NCBI GenBank assembly: GCA_015680685.1
Contig: MNCI01016537.1
Span: 103,690-146,226, forward strand
Direction of reading: 5' to 3'
DNA: 42,537 nt
DNA from: Gnetum montanum
Lineage: Eukaryota > Streptophyta > Gnetopsida > Gnetales > Gnetaceae
Shown piece by piece: positions 21,901 through 34,266 of this stretch. The notes beneath the pieces were generated by a model. It was not told where the DNA came from and ran no database searches. It saw only the letters and a list, made by a program, of their open reading frames with translations. Position 1 is the stretch's first letter, and each line of letters begins with the position of its first letter. The translations under genes were made by a program, and so were the position numbers.

Positions 21901-24311
21901 AGCCTATGCTCTCATGATTGGGGGCCTCTAATGATTCGTGCATGTTGGCGTGCTCTCATGATTGGTTGCTTATGGTTTTTCTGAGGCCTATGATGCACTC
22001 TCATGGCTTGGGACTTATTGGTGCTTTTGTGGACTATGGTGTGATTCTGTAACTTGGGACTCATTGTGCCTAATTGTCTATGGTGTCTTATTGAATCTCC
22101 CTGTGTACTTTGTTTCTTATGTACACTAATGTATCACACTGTCTCTCTCTAATGTCTTTGGTATAATGTTGATTCATGTTAGTGTCCTCACCTCTCTAGT
22201 GGGACAGCAGAGTTGAGCATGATATTACTTGATGATTCTCTAATCCTATGAGGGGCCATTCTTCATTCCGATGGATGCCCTCTTCAGTTCCTGAAATAAT
22301 AAGGTAGGTGATATTGAGATAGTTGTTTCCTAGTGGGGACCTAGAAGTAGTTGATGTTCGAGACTTGTTCCTAGCAGTTGCCCCATGTTCATGAACTCTT
22401 GGGGTTTTGTTTTTAGATACAGAATGTTGTTACCTTGGTGAAATTCATGGAACCTCCTTTGTGAGGCCACCACACTGTTGATGTAGCCTAAATATATGTA
22501 TTTTCCTTCTTGTAAGCAAGGCATGATCTTATGTACTCTCTCTCAGCTTTTGGGGGCTCTAGAGGGACTTCCTTGTTGGGGCTCTTTGGTAGACCACCCT
22601 TATTGTAACCCTTCAGGGATGAATCATGTATTGTGTTGAGTTGTAGTTGATGTTGGCAAAGCCCATTCTTTGTAAAACTATCTTGAGGACCTAGTCCTCC
22701 TATGGGCAATGTTCTTGTTGATTTGCATTAGTTGTTTGGGCTGATTGGTAATAAGCAGTGGTGTGGTCTTATGCACCGCAATTATTGTAAATGGGCTTGA
22801 CTGGGATGTATGAAACAAAAACTCAAATCTCCCAGGATGAAACAGAAATCCATCTTGATAAAATTTTTAAGGGATGAACTCCTTTGCTCGAGTTATTCTT
22901 AAGGTGGAATCAAATCTAGGTAAGACTTGTGAATCCATGGTTTCCCTCAGTTGGTGACAGTTCAATGATATGGTTCTATTGGTGATGTGGACTACTTGGG
23001 TGTGTATTATGGGTAAGGTGTAGCTGGGCTCCTATACTTACCTATGGAAGAAACCTCCCAATGAGGATCCTTTCTTCAAGTTCAAAAATCTAATGAAAGG
23101 TGTTGATCATGAGATACGGTCGTTCTAGATATGGTGGGGAAAATTCAAATTCTAGGAACCTTGATGTTCTTTGAAGAATTCATGATCTGGTTGCCCTCAG
23201 AAGTGACTTTGTATTCTTTCCTGGACCAAGTGTTTAGAAAATGGTGCTTGTCCCATGTCTTAGAGTAGGAAGGATAGCTTGTAAGTTGCAAGTGTGGTTG
23301 CTCCTTCCCCATGAATGAGACATTATGATTACAATCAATGATGTGCTTGTGGTTGACATGAGACTTGTGTGTTGGCTGCCCAACATATCCTCCACTTGTT
23401 CTAACATTTGAGCAGGCATTCTTGATGTTGGACAATTGGAAAAGTTGTTGATGATAATTGGGGCTTGTTTGTTATGATAGCCTCTTGGAGAAGTTTTCCA
23501 AACAAATTTTGGATTTTCTCTCCTTCTATGGCAATGAATTTGTTGGATGGTAAATTGAGGAATGCAATGCTGGTGTGTCTACGAACGGCAAGGTCAAGCT
23601 CAAAAGATTTGCCCTTGTACCTTGTTCAGAAGGGAGAGAACACTCAACTCCCTTCATACCAGTTTGAGCAGACATGATGGGGAAAATGTGCATGGTACAG
23701 ATGCACATGAAATCAATGCTTATATGGTTGCATTGGTGAGACCCATGGGTTTGGATGTGAGTAGCAGAACCTGGAGTTCTGGCAAGTGTGAGTTGCTTGC
23801 GGAGTCATGGCTCTTTTGGAGCATGTTCTGCCTCTCGGTTTGATGTTCCCAAGTCTATCACCATGGGTAGTGGCCCTAGTAAGCCCTCAAAATCGATGAT
23901 TGAAAAAAAAAATTGATGGGTGTTGAGATGCTATTCACAAAGGAACTTGGCTAGACTTGTGGAAGAGGAGCTGTCTTCTTGCATAGGTATGGATCTACAC
24001 AAGAAGATAAGTCTCTAGACTTAAGAAGGGACAAATCTAGGGGACACCTTAGAGACGTTGGCCCTTTGGGTTGGACTACTCCCACTTGTCATAGAGTTGG
24101 GAAGTCTTTGGGATTTCTCCAAGTGCCCTTTGCATTTCATACAAGGCATTGGATGAAAGGACGTATCAGGTGTTGGGATTGGAATCTTCCTTCAAGCCTG
24201 GCATCAAATGAGTTGACAGATCCCTAGAGTTAGAACAATTCCAAACCCATACTTGGAGTGTACTCTTGAAGCTATCCTAGGCTTCGCTCCGAGGATGTTG
24301 CTTCTTTGTGT
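18953..24311 (+). other. LARD interior: long non-coding region
   Basis: About 5.4 kb without a coherent long reading frame; the longest open stretches are around 100 codons and occur on both strands with no domain motifs. The plus (sense) strand is visibly rich in T and G, for example over 19500-20500, unlike the surrounding AT-rich host DNA and unlike the A-rich sense strand usual for coding LTR elements. LARD interiors are thought to carry conserved RNA structure used for packaging, but none was tested here. Confidence 0.7.
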
Positions 24312-24320
24312 GGGGGAGGA
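24312..24320 (+). promoter_or_regulatory. Polypurine tract of the LARD
   Basis: GGGGGAGGA lies one base before the 3' LTR start at 24322. This is the plus-strand DNA primer position expected for an LTR element. Confidence 0.85.
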
Positions 24321-24321
24321 T

Positions 24322-24904
24322 TGTGAGAGATGTCCCAGGGTGGTGGTTCTCCTGGGCTCTTCCCATGTTTCGAGGACCATGGAACACTTTGAGGCACCCT
24401 TAGGTGACTCTCAAGTGTTAGAAAACCCATCTCGACTTGGCGGCACCAAGCTAGTAGCAGGACACCCTCCTATTGTATCTCTCTCTTAAGTCCTCTTCAT
24501 TCTACCCTCATTGGAGAACTACATGGCCTTGATTCTATGGTGGTCGTAGATATGTAGGCAGCCAAGATTGGATAGTTTTGGTGCAATGCCAGCCCACACC
24601 TTGTACAAGATTGTGAGTGATCTGGGGATGAGGCACCATCCCTTGTAGATGCATCGTTTCCCCTTCCACCAATGTTGTCTACAAGGTTGCTTGTGTGCTT
24701 GTTTGCATGGTCCTCGTTTGGAGTTGGTTATCCTCCATGATGTGCATTTCCATACATACATATTAAGAAGCTGTGTCGCTGCTTGCACTCTTTCTAGAGT
24801 TTCTTGCTTGCTTGAGGCATATTCCCCAGGTCTTCCACCCTAGATCCATTGGATCTTAATGAATTCCTTGGGGTGTCGGACAACGTTGGGGCAACATTGT
24901 TAGA
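24322..24904 (+). repeat. 3' LTR of the LARD element (583 bp)
   Basis: It has the same length as the 5' LTR and aligns without gaps. Differences are mostly C-T or G-A. It is followed at once by the target-site copy ACTTC (24905-24909). Confidence 0.92.
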
Positions 24905-25165
24905 ACTTCAGTGACTTTAAAGCTTATATAATACTATCAACTATCAGATAGTAGTTGCAGAGCGTTCATCAGAATCTCTCTAAGCAAATGAATGCTTTAA
25001 ATTTATCACTTCTAGATGAATGGGGTAAAAAATCAAAAGAATCACTTTTTGAGATAATGAACTATCCCCAGAGAAGGCTTAGTTTTCCTCTCCTAATATG
25101 AAAGAAAAGGGATAGAAACATCCATAGCTACGAAGGGTTCCCTTGTCATCATTGACCATTGTCAG

Positions 25166-25259
25166 TAAAGATTGTCTAGATAAAAAGCTATCTGGACCAC
25201 ATAGTTTGCAAGAACTAGATTTAGTGAGGCGGAGGAGAGATTTGAATAATTGTAATTGT
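25166..25259 (+). CDS. Candidate exon c, phase-compatible with exon b
   Basis: A pyrimidine-rich stretch ending GTCAG (25165) precedes, and a consensus GTAAGT donor follows at 25260. Taking one base to complete the split codon of exon b, it reads 31 codons without a stop, including KKLSGPHSLQELDLVRRRRD. The basic RRRR cluster could be part of a nuclear-localisation or nucleic-acid-binding segment, which is speculative. Phase agreement with exon b would arise by chance about one time in three, so linkage to exons a/b across the LARD-bearing intron is inference. No further exon was found downstream. Confidence 0.4.
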
Positions 25260-25265
25260 GTAAGT

Positions 25266-26689
25266 CTTTAAACTTGGGATAAAGCATTGATGAGTGATAG
25301 ATTTAACTTTATGGTCATAAAAAGGTTTGTCAATATTTTGTGTCCTATTCTAGCATGTTAACAGCATGTGATACTCGATCATTTTCTACATTGCATATAA
25401 TTTTTAAATTACTAATGTCATTTTTATGACTAAACAGACCCTTTTGCATGCATCTAAATATAATTCATACTATTAACACTATCCTCTTGTTCATTGTACA
25501 AACCCTAGGATAATTTGCAGATTTTTAGCCTCTGTTTTGAGATGAATTAGTTTTGCTTTGCATAGCATTACATTGCCATTGTCAGAGTGAATAGGTTTTA
25601 AGAAAATAATAAACCAACTAATCTTTGATTTTTTTTAAAGGTTAAAAGCTTGAACTCTTGCATTACTAAAAATGGCTTTAGCAGATTTTCAATTTATGCT
25701 GAAGATTCTGATTTTGGGAAAATATGGTAAAAGTACAAAACAAGATAACAAATTGTTACTACCAAATAGATGTGTTTTTATTTAAAAGAAATAGTATGTA
25801 TGTTTTTCAAGGAAATTTTGGCATAAAATATTAGCTTTTAAGCATTTTGGGCATGATAAAACTAGTTGAAACAAAAGGATGCATTATTTTTAGTTCAATA
25901 TTTTAAATTTTGTGAGGTAATTTGTAGGATGTTGTAGGGTATGCCACCATGTGAAGGGTGCTATGCTTGCTTGTATTTGGGTTGTATTTGACTTAAAATA
26001 ATTTCCATAAGAAAATTGCAAAAAAGGGGAGAAAAGGAGGGGTTGTATTTGGCTTAAAACACAATTACCATAGGGGGTTATTATGGTAGACCTCAAAAAC
26101 CACAAAAATTATTAAAAAATTAGCAGTAATACACCCACATTATCACTATGCTAGTTCATAACCAATAGAACGATTCATAAACTGTACTATATCATAACTT
26201 CAAAACACCAATAAAATAAATGTGAGTCGGAGATGGAACAGTAAACAAAGTGTATTACATCATAGCTTCAAAACACCAATAAAAGGATTCAATGAGAAAG
26301 AAAACACTCAATGGTTTTGGGAATGTAAAAATTGGTTTTCACCCTTGCAAGTGATCTTGAAATGCCTCCCTCTAGTATGGAATGATCAAGCTTTGCCCTC
26401 TTTCAAATGTTCGCTTTTGGGTTTTCACTTCCTGCAAAGGTTTCCTATAAATCAAAACAAACCAAAACATAGCTTGAATCACAAGTAACAAAAAGTTATA
26501 AACCTTTCAAAAAAAATTGAGGAATAGTATAAGGAGCATCCTTCCATACACACAAGAAAGAAAAGAGAGAATTAATATCCATAAGGTACTTCCTTGTTTT
26601 ACCATGAATCTAAAATAAAAAGTTCATATAAAATTCAACTTCATCTCGAAATTGAAGCTTTGCACTATAGAATGTTTTTTATAAAAAAT
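25266..26689. other. AT-rich stretch, small duplications only
   Basis: GGGTTGTATTTGACTTAAAA (25979) recurs as GGGTTGTATTTGGCTTAAAA (26041), and CTTCAAAACACCAATAAAA recurs at 26199 and 26266. No gene or element terminus is supported. Confidence 0.5.
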
Positions 26690-27612
26690 TAGGACATTAA
26701 GCCTAAGTATATTCCAAAAAAAATATTAAAAATGTCATTATTTATTGTCACTACACAAATGATAGAAGTAAAAGAATTTTGGAAATTTTTGAAATCCAAG
26801 AATTGAAAAACACTATTATCAGCTTGTTGAGAAAAATAACAATAAACAAAAACATGTTTGATAGAGTCTTTGTTAGAGCAAACTAGATAAATTGGATTAT
26901 AAAACCCTAGAATTGCAATCGATGACCAATAGGAAGTCATTGATATAAATAAAGACTAAATGAAAAATTAGAATTTTGGTTGAATTCCAAGTTTTGATAA
27001 GTTCTTCAATCCTTGTATCCAATCATTTTCAATATCTTGAGTGTTCCATCTACTATCAAGGATATAGCTTTCTCTCTATCAAACTGTTATTGACATTTTG
27101 CAATAAAAAAAATCCTCTTTTAATATCATTGGGTCAAACCCAGTTATCTCAAAAACAAGATGCAAATTTGGAAAAAGATCCAAAGAAAACTACCAAACAC
27201 ATGTAACGAAGAGTTTGAAAAGAGGTCAATTACCATGAGAAAATTCAAAAATAAAAAATAAAAATAAAAGCATAATATGAGAAATTTGCATAATTACAAT
27301 AATCTTATGCAACATCTATTCTTGGAGAACTTTGTCTAAAAGTAAAAAGAAAGAAAACAACAACAAAAGTTGTTATAGCATCTTAATGAAAAGTTTTAAA
27401 AAAATTACATGGTATGAAAAATAATGTGAGTTTCTTGAGTGGAGAGATATCACCAAATAAAACTGTTGTTGAAGGATACTAAAACTTTGCAACAATCTAC
27501 TACAAATATAGGAATGTTTAGTGATTATCAAAAACAATCTCAATCCTCCATCCTCTTTATTGCAAACACAGATATTCTAAACCACATAACAAAAAATCTT
27601 TATTAGTGATTA
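26690..27612 (-). mobile_element. LINE (L1-type) remnant: end of RT and zinc-binding domain
   Basis: Minus-strand reading near 27541-27600 gives NICVCNKEDGGLRL, preceded by a stop where Trp is expected. This matches the conserved 'W..iC.pK.eGGLGlr' block after the RT palm of plant LINEs. Further on, 26800-26900 reads CSNKDSIKHVFVYCYFSQQ, which matches the zinc-binding 'C..C...ES..HlF..C.fs' domain (zf-RVT). Order and strand agree. The frame is broken repeatedly, the RT palm itself was not found, and neither the poly-A tail nor the target duplication was located. Confidence 0.55.
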
Positions 27613-29589
27613 TTGCTCTGAAAACAATTATGACTTAAACATTGCATTTGATCATAAGTAGCAGTGCAAATTTCTAATAATAACAACAGTAGACATTTAT
27701 AGCTTGAATGATATTTTTATAAGCAATAAGCTTCATTTCCTTATATTTGAAGATTTTTTTTTCTTTCTAATTAACTATATAGTTTTAGAGCTCTTTAGAG
27801 GTTCTAGAAAAAGGAAAAGGAATGTTTCACAAATTGAAAATTTCTTTTATTTATACATCTCCAAGGTTTAGATTTTGTCTAATCTTGGAATTTTTTATTA
27901 TAAAAAGTGTACAATAGTGATAAATGTGATAAGAGAATATGAGCAATAATATTGTTATTTTTTATTATAAAAAATGAATCATATACAAAACACATGTTTA
28001 TTAAAGGTGGAGCCTCCTAATCAAAGAAAATTCCTTGTAGTAAATTATTCACAGAACTTGTATCCATGATATAAGATAAAAAATTAGTGACAAGAAAGAA
28101 AACTAAGTAAGAGGACTTCTAATTAAATTTATTGAAAATCATTTGTAATACCCATGAAGGAAGCCACTTGTGCATTAGCATCAACAATTAGTATTTCAAC
28201 CTTTGCCATAATCTTATTACAAAATTCATAATTCTGAAAATAAGTTATAATAGGATTTCATTTAATGCTATCCTAAGCATTAACATATTTAAGCTTAAAA
28301 AATGCAATGTCTTTAATAAACTTTTCATTCTATTAGATACCTTCCCAAGTAGCAGTGGTATCATCATCATCTTGGTACCTTTATCTCATTTAGGATAGGT
28401 TAACCATTAGATAGCTAATTGTCTACTTAACACCATAATTCCTAAACACATATTATCTGCAAGTCCCATGTATCTTAGCATACCCCTTGGAATCATACCA
28501 CTGACTTATAAACTATAAGCTACATGCTCGAAGTAGTAGCAACATTATCTAAAATGTACTTACCTTGAAAAAAACCTATATACTTTGGGCTAATCAACTA
28601 AGCAATGTTGATCTTCATTTTTTAGCAAGAAATGCTAGCTGATAATTCATAATTCATATCAATCAAAAAGGTTGAGTTGTTTATTGAGTTGTTATGTTTA
28701 TTTATGTCTAAAATTCTGAAATTCTACTTAGGAATATTTTGGCTCATGAAATAATGCAAGCATAAATCGAAGGATTGTAACTTCTCAAGGGTATTTATTT
28801 GTGTATTGTATGCTAATAAAAAAATAAGAAAGTTGAAAAGATCAATTTCTAAATAGAAAAAAGACTACAATCAATAGGTTAGTAAGAATTTAAAAAATAA
28901 CAGTAAACATAGGTGAGGAAATCCTATTCACATTTGGAAAAATTCAACCTCAATGTTCATAAAGATCCTAGCATATGAAACTTAACATGATATAAGAGCA
29001 AGATAAGGTAGAAAGAAAAATGACAAGAAGAATGTAGAAGCACTAAGAAATTCAAAATGAGGATATGAATCTTTTAAGATTATTCATGAAAAGAATCATA
29101 GGGACAAATAACCAGAAACTTATGACCACAAATTACTAAACATGGACTAGTAGAATGAGAGTCTTATTTTGAGTCAGTCAGTTTTTGGGCATAGTGTTTA
29201 AATCAAACTTTAGATTAGGCAATTAAAAAAGAAAACAAAATGATATAGTTCTTAGGTTTCCACTTAAGAGTATCTAAGAGGAACTCACAATTCTTGTGTA
29301 TGATATGCATACCACTTTAAAAATTTAGGAACATATGTATCTTACATTTGAAAGATTAGATGAAATCAAGAAGGATCTTATGTTGGTAAATAAACTAGAA
29401 TGTCAAGAAAATGATATTCTTAATAAAAAACTCATGAGTTGTTTGCATGCATTACTTTTTTGGTAAAGAGACATGGTTTTGGCATATTAGTAGCCTAGCT
29501 CCATTTTCAAGAATCCACAATTGAATAAGAAGAAAAAGCATAAGATATAGAATAGGTTAAAAGCATAAGATAAAGAATAGGTTATTTAT
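27613..29589. other. AT-rich stretch with one LTR-like box
   Basis: No gene was recognised. At 28523-28543 the text CATGCTCGAAGTAGTAGCAAC resembles the 20-bp box of the Athila-like LTRs, so a very old LTR relic may lie around 28350-28600, but its ends cannot be seen. Confidence 0.4.
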
Positions 29590-30496
29590 TGATGAGCGGT
29601 GGAGTAATCCAACACCCAACCATACGAGATACGAGTGTTTATGCGTAGCCAAGTCAAATTCCATGGATAAGTCAATGTGATTATGTTAGTAATTGGTTTA
29701 AGTTCGCATTCATTATCTTCCCATGTGAGTTAGTAAAATCTGTGTGGTTTAACTCACGGGGAGGTGTATGATAACTAATGTTGTGTGGGCCATATTACTC
29801 CTAGTAAACATAAGATAATGAAGTGGTTTTTAAATCTAAAGAAAATAGTAAATGAATCTAGTCTATCCTAAGCAATGGACATCTATTCCTAATTCTCCAT
29901 ACACATCTTTGACTTATGAAATTGTTACTGGGTTTATCAAGTACTCCACTACTGGGTGAACTAAGTGATAATACTATTGGGTTACCAAACAATCACACTT
30001 AACACTCAAAATCAGTCATATCCATTCTGCTTAACAACACTAAGAGTAAAGTTTATGTCAAAGTAAATAGTAACTAAGAAAACAGTCATTTGTAAGCTAA
30101 GTGAAAACAATAAACATTATTCTAAGTAAATAATAAGGAAGCTAAGTGATGTTGTAATAATGCAAAGTAATCTCGATTTTTATTTTTGGTCATGAAACAT
30201 GTCCAAGTACATTCAACTTGAATAAAGACTCTGTTCAATCACTTAACATCACACTACGAGCATACATTGCTAAATGCTAAGTACTAAAATCAAGAAAACA
30301 AATTGACAGAATTTGTCTAAGGTTGAAATAAAACTATTGTTGGACCATGCACCTAAGTGTTGTATTTATAGGCCTACACATGTCTGCAATATTGGATATC
30401 CAACATTGTAGCTTGTGCCTTAATATCAAGGATTTGATATTGCAGCTCTGATATTGGATGCTTGATATTGTAGTTAGCAAAAAAGTCAATTTATCA
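29590..30496 (-). repeat. LTR E (3' LTR of a minus-strand Athila-like element)
   Basis: The LTR starts TGATGAGCGGTGGAG (29590) and ends TTATCA (30496). It is followed by TACCCCCATG, which is a polypurine tract when read on the minus strand (CATGGGGGTA). This identifies it as a 3' LTR whose interior lies to the right. The TATA box is at 30363-30370 on the minus strand, and GATATTG-type boxes occupy 30385-30475. The left flank is TTTAT; the matching target copy was not found. Confidence 0.8.
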
Positions 30497-30506
30497 TACC
30501 CCCATG
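30497..30506 (-). promoter_or_regulatory. Polypurine tract next to LTR E
   Basis: CATGGGGGTA on the minus strand directly precedes the LTR. The identical 10-mer precedes the 3' LTR of element D. Confidence 0.7.
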
Positions 30507-30551
30507 ATTTATTGAAAACTCTTCCTCAAGTTAAAACAAAATGAAGATGGA

Positions 30552-31412
30552 TGATGAATCACGTTTTGACTAGCTCCAATATCGAATACCTGATATTGAG
30601 CCCCAAGATGCAATGTTGAATATCCAATATTGCAGGGTATGTGTCGACCTATAAATATAGTGCTTGGGCACACGGTTTCCATATAGTTTTTTTTCATAGC
30701 ATAGTAGAGCTCTTGTAGTTTGTTTTCTTTAGCGTTATAATATTTTCCAAAGTGCCTGTAGTAGGAGTTATTAACTGTACAGATCTTTGTTCAAGCATTA
30801 TTGTACCTGAGCATGGCAATGTGTGTAGAAATAAAGATAAGCTTTTTGATCAAACTTTGCAGCACCTTGGCTAGCTTAAATACTTTATTTATGCATTTAA
30901 TGTTTCATGTAGTTTCCTTTAATGCTTTCAAGTAATTAAGCTAAAGTAAGTTAATTAGATTCAATAGCAATTAATCAATTAAGCACAAAAGTACGACCAC
31001 TTCGAGCATACGTATGACTCTTGGTAATCCCAGCAACGCTTAATGTTTGGTAACCCAACAGTGTTATATATGTTTAAGATATGAACAAAAAGTGAGATTG
31101 GATACTTATGTTAGGATAGTTAGTTATTGAGTAGCCATTAGATTAAGTTAAATTAATTATAATTTACATTTTAACTTGTTCTTAATAGTAGACAACTAAA
31201 ATATAAAATAATAAAAATCATATGCCTCAATTATACTTAACCATACAATTAAGCTCCACAAGTATAGTTGAGAAGACAATGATTGTTACGCTTAGATTTC
31301 ACATCCCAGACCTAGTGTACTTAAGAACTTAAGGTTCGTAGAATTTGACCGGATCACACGTGAACACTTATGATTCGTATGATTGGGCATAGGGGTACCT
31401 CGTTGTTCATTA
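30552..31412 (+). repeat. Solo LTR F, 861 bp, plus orientation
   Basis: It starts TGATGAATCACG and ends GTTCATTA (terminal C changed to T), flanked by a perfect 5-bp target duplication ATGGA (30547-30551 and 31413-31417). The sequence on either side joins into one text resembling the 3' untranslated region next to element D's polypurine tract, so F is an insertion in the 3' region of the E element. The TATA box is at 30649-30658, GATATTG/CAATATCG boxes lie at 30572-30640, and the conserved 20-bp box is at 30991-31010 in reverse. Confidence 0.85.
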
Positions 31413-31559
31413 ATGGAGTTCCTTACAAAATTGAGAGGTATATTTACATGACACTATTTACAAGACACTTTATGTTGTAGTGGTATTTTACAAGAATGAC
31501 ACAAGTCATGACATGATAACTTTAATGAAAAACAAAATTTTGTGAAGCTTGATGTAGCC

Positions 31560-34266
31560 TTATGTGGTTCTAGGTGGTGGTGGCTCTTCCATCAGTTGCT
31601 TTTCCTTGTCATCAGGCTTTTGAAATCTATAATGGTTCAAGAGTGCCTGAAGTCTCTCCTCTTTCATTTGTGGGTCATGCATCATCCATGCTTGTTGTGC
31701 AATGTGTGATGGAGTAGGTACATCCCATGGGCACAACAATTACAGAAGCATCTGATTTGCCTTAACATACCAAGTTGCAAACTACCTCCTCTCCTCTTCA
31801 AATGCTTTGGCCTTTCATATAGTTCAGGATAATCTATCAATCTTCTAGCTAGGGTTGCCTCATCTTTTTGCCCTTGGTAGCTAACCTTCACTACTTCCAA
31901 TTCAGAGTTTTTCACTTGAATTTTTTACAAGGCATCATTACAATCCATAAACTCTTTTTCATACAAAGCATATGTAGCTACTACTTGCTGTCCTAGCTCA
32001 TTCGTGGGCCTTCTTGTTGTTAACATGGCCAAGGTAGCATAACGAAGGTTAGCTAACCATGTACTCTTTTAGGTCCTTGATCTGTATGTCTTTGTTTTTA
32101 ACTTTTTCTTGATGGAAAATGGCATAACTATCCAGGATGGGTTGGCAGTTAGAATTTTGTGCTGAAATAGAGCTAATTCTAGCCTTTACCATCTGGATTT
32201 CTTTCTCGTTGATTTTCTTGTACATGCCCACCTAATCATAGAAATGTCCCTTGTACCTTTCATGTTTCTTTGCCTCGTTTTGCCATGTGCTTATTTCAAT
32301 GGCTAACTTCTGATGGATGATGTGTACCTCCTCCATTGAAAGGATTCTATTTTCTCTTATGAGGTAGCTCATATCCTAGTTAACCCTTACTAGTTGTTCC
32401 CTTAACTAGTGGATGCTTTCCTCGAAGATGTTTTTTTTTCTATAGTGGTCAACCTCATGTTGTTAGTAGCAAATTGTCTATTTTCTTCTTAAACTATGTT
32501 AAGTGCCTTAGCATGTGCATATGTTTGTGCTTTAGCTATTGAGGAATTCCATACCGATTTATCCTTTTCTATTGTCATTTGTTTATTTTACTTGATTAGG
32601 TGGTTCATCTACTTTATCCTAGACTTCTCTATCTAGTTAGGTGTGATGAATTGTGTGGGATTTCTTCATTCAGCTCTCAGGGCTATGATCTCTTCTTGTA
32701 ATTTCAGACTTTCATTTTCTACATGCTCTACCTTTGTCTCTATCATGACTAGTTTTCCTTTGGTAGCGATGAGCTTAGACTATATTGTTGTGACATCTCT
32801 AGGGATGTTTTGCCTAATCTACAATAGTCTATTGAGAACATCTTCATGATCAGTGAGAGTCATTAAGGTTTTGGTTAACATTTGAGCATCTCTAGCTCTA
32901 GTTAGATTTGCCGATGGCACAATAAGTATATTGAAAGATTCTTTGATGTGACTGGTGATCACATATGCTACTCCTACTACATCTTGGTGTTGCATTACCA
33001 CTACTATGGCTCCTTCTCCAGTTTCTAGCACCACTTGGAATGATGCAGCATTCCCAAAGATCTATTGTGACCATTGTGCCTCTCCTCCTGACTATAATGA
33101 AATTTGTCTACTTGCTCGATTAGCTGAAATTACGGGCTTGATGGTATTATCTATAACTTTGTAAAGATTAACTTCATCCTTTGTTTCCTAGCTAATTATT
33201 TTTACAATTTGTTATAGAGTACTCATTGATGGTTTGTAATCTTGTGGTGGTAGTGGTGGGACTTGCTATTGTTGCTATTCTTGTTGTTGCTACTACTGCT
33301 ATTGTTGCTCCTATTGTTCTTGTTCTTGCTCTTGCTACTCCTCATCATGATCTTTTCTAGGTGGTGCTAGTTTGAGCAACTTAGCATATGAAGCATTTTG
33401 GACTTTCCTAGAAACATCATTGGTGTATCCCAGGATTCCAGCTTGCTTGCATAGCTTTCTGATAAGGCAAGGGAATGGAAATGTTGGCTTTCCTACCTTT
33501 CTTTCTTCAAATCACCTTTGAATTTCCACAAAATAGACTTGTGCAAGGTTGGCATTGTATTTGCCCATTAGGATCACACTTTTTCTAGCCACATAAGTGG
33601 ATAGTTGGTTGAGTCCTTTTGTTGAGAACAAGTGATAGGTGCCAATTTTGAAGTAAATTCTTTCTTCTAAAGTTAGTTCATTATAGCCCTTATCTTCTTT
33701 GCCATATGTCCATTTTAGCCATAATTTTTTGGTTTTAGGATCTGATTGGGTGGAGAGATATGCTAACCTTGCCCCTTCATTGGGTATACTAAGCACTTTT
33801 GCAATTACCTTGATTGAGAATGACATTAAGACTCCTCCAATGTTAATAGTAGTACCCTCTTCTTTGTTGTGCAAAAATTGATAGGTTTCTCCAAGGTATC
33901 ATTTTCCATTATGTGACAATGTAGGCCATAGCAGTGATGCTTGGAGTTGTGTCCTTACCACTTTAGGAACAAATTTCATGAATGAACCAAAGTTCATTTC
34001 CACAATGACTGTGGTTAGGATGGATCTTTCTTGGATGGCTTGGAGGCAATCTTGTGACAACGTGAGGCATTTCCCTGGAACTTGTGATTCCTTTGCCTCT
34101 CCTTGTGCCAATTATCCTATAGTAGAAGTATCTTGATAAATGCTGAGTGATCAGACTTCCTACTCATATTCTAGCTCTTGTCCTCTAGTTTTGCCTCTAC
34201 CTTGGCCTCTTCATTGTTTACTGCTCCTTGTGAGGATCCTCCTTGTGCTCCTCTCTTTGGGGCCAT
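31560..34266 (-). pseudogene. Athila-type ORF2 (plant transposon protein domain plus coiled coil), decayed
   Basis: The frame may begin at ATG 34266 (MAPKRG, Ser/Gly-rich start) and ends at TAA 31560-31562 after a PPPPRTT tail, about 900 codons. Residues over roughly 33400-34110 include VLMSFSIKVIAKVLSIPNEG, then FPFPCLIRKLCKQAGI. These blocks fit the 'putative plant transposon protein' domain (Transposase_32-like) found in Athila second ORFs. A Gln-rich tract follows (33262-33342), then a long charged helical region (32050-32850) predicted as coiled coil. Apart from frameshifts near 34120 and 31740, one frame runs throughout, broken by about thirty stops that mostly stand where Gln or Trp would fit. 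This ORF occupies the place of the env-like gene of Athila elements; a membrane protein is not evident. Confidence 0.65.

Larger units (their letters stand above)
18356..24904 (+). mobile_element. Complete LARD-type LTR retrotransposon (non-coding, non-autonomous)
   Basis: Two direct repeats of exactly 583 bp each (18356-18938, 24322-24904) flank a 5.4-kb interior. A 5-bp target-site duplication ACTTC flanks the whole (18351-18355 and 24905-24909). The interior starts with a tRNA-iMet-type primer-binding site and ends with a polypurine tract. This fixes plus-strand orientation. No gag, protease, RT, RNase H or integrase block could be found in any frame, so mobility would have needed enzymes from another element. 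The LTRs differ at about 40 of 583 positions by eye (about 7%), nearly all transitions, so the insertion is old. Whether the parent was Copia or Gypsy cannot be told from the sequence. Confidence 0.9.
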
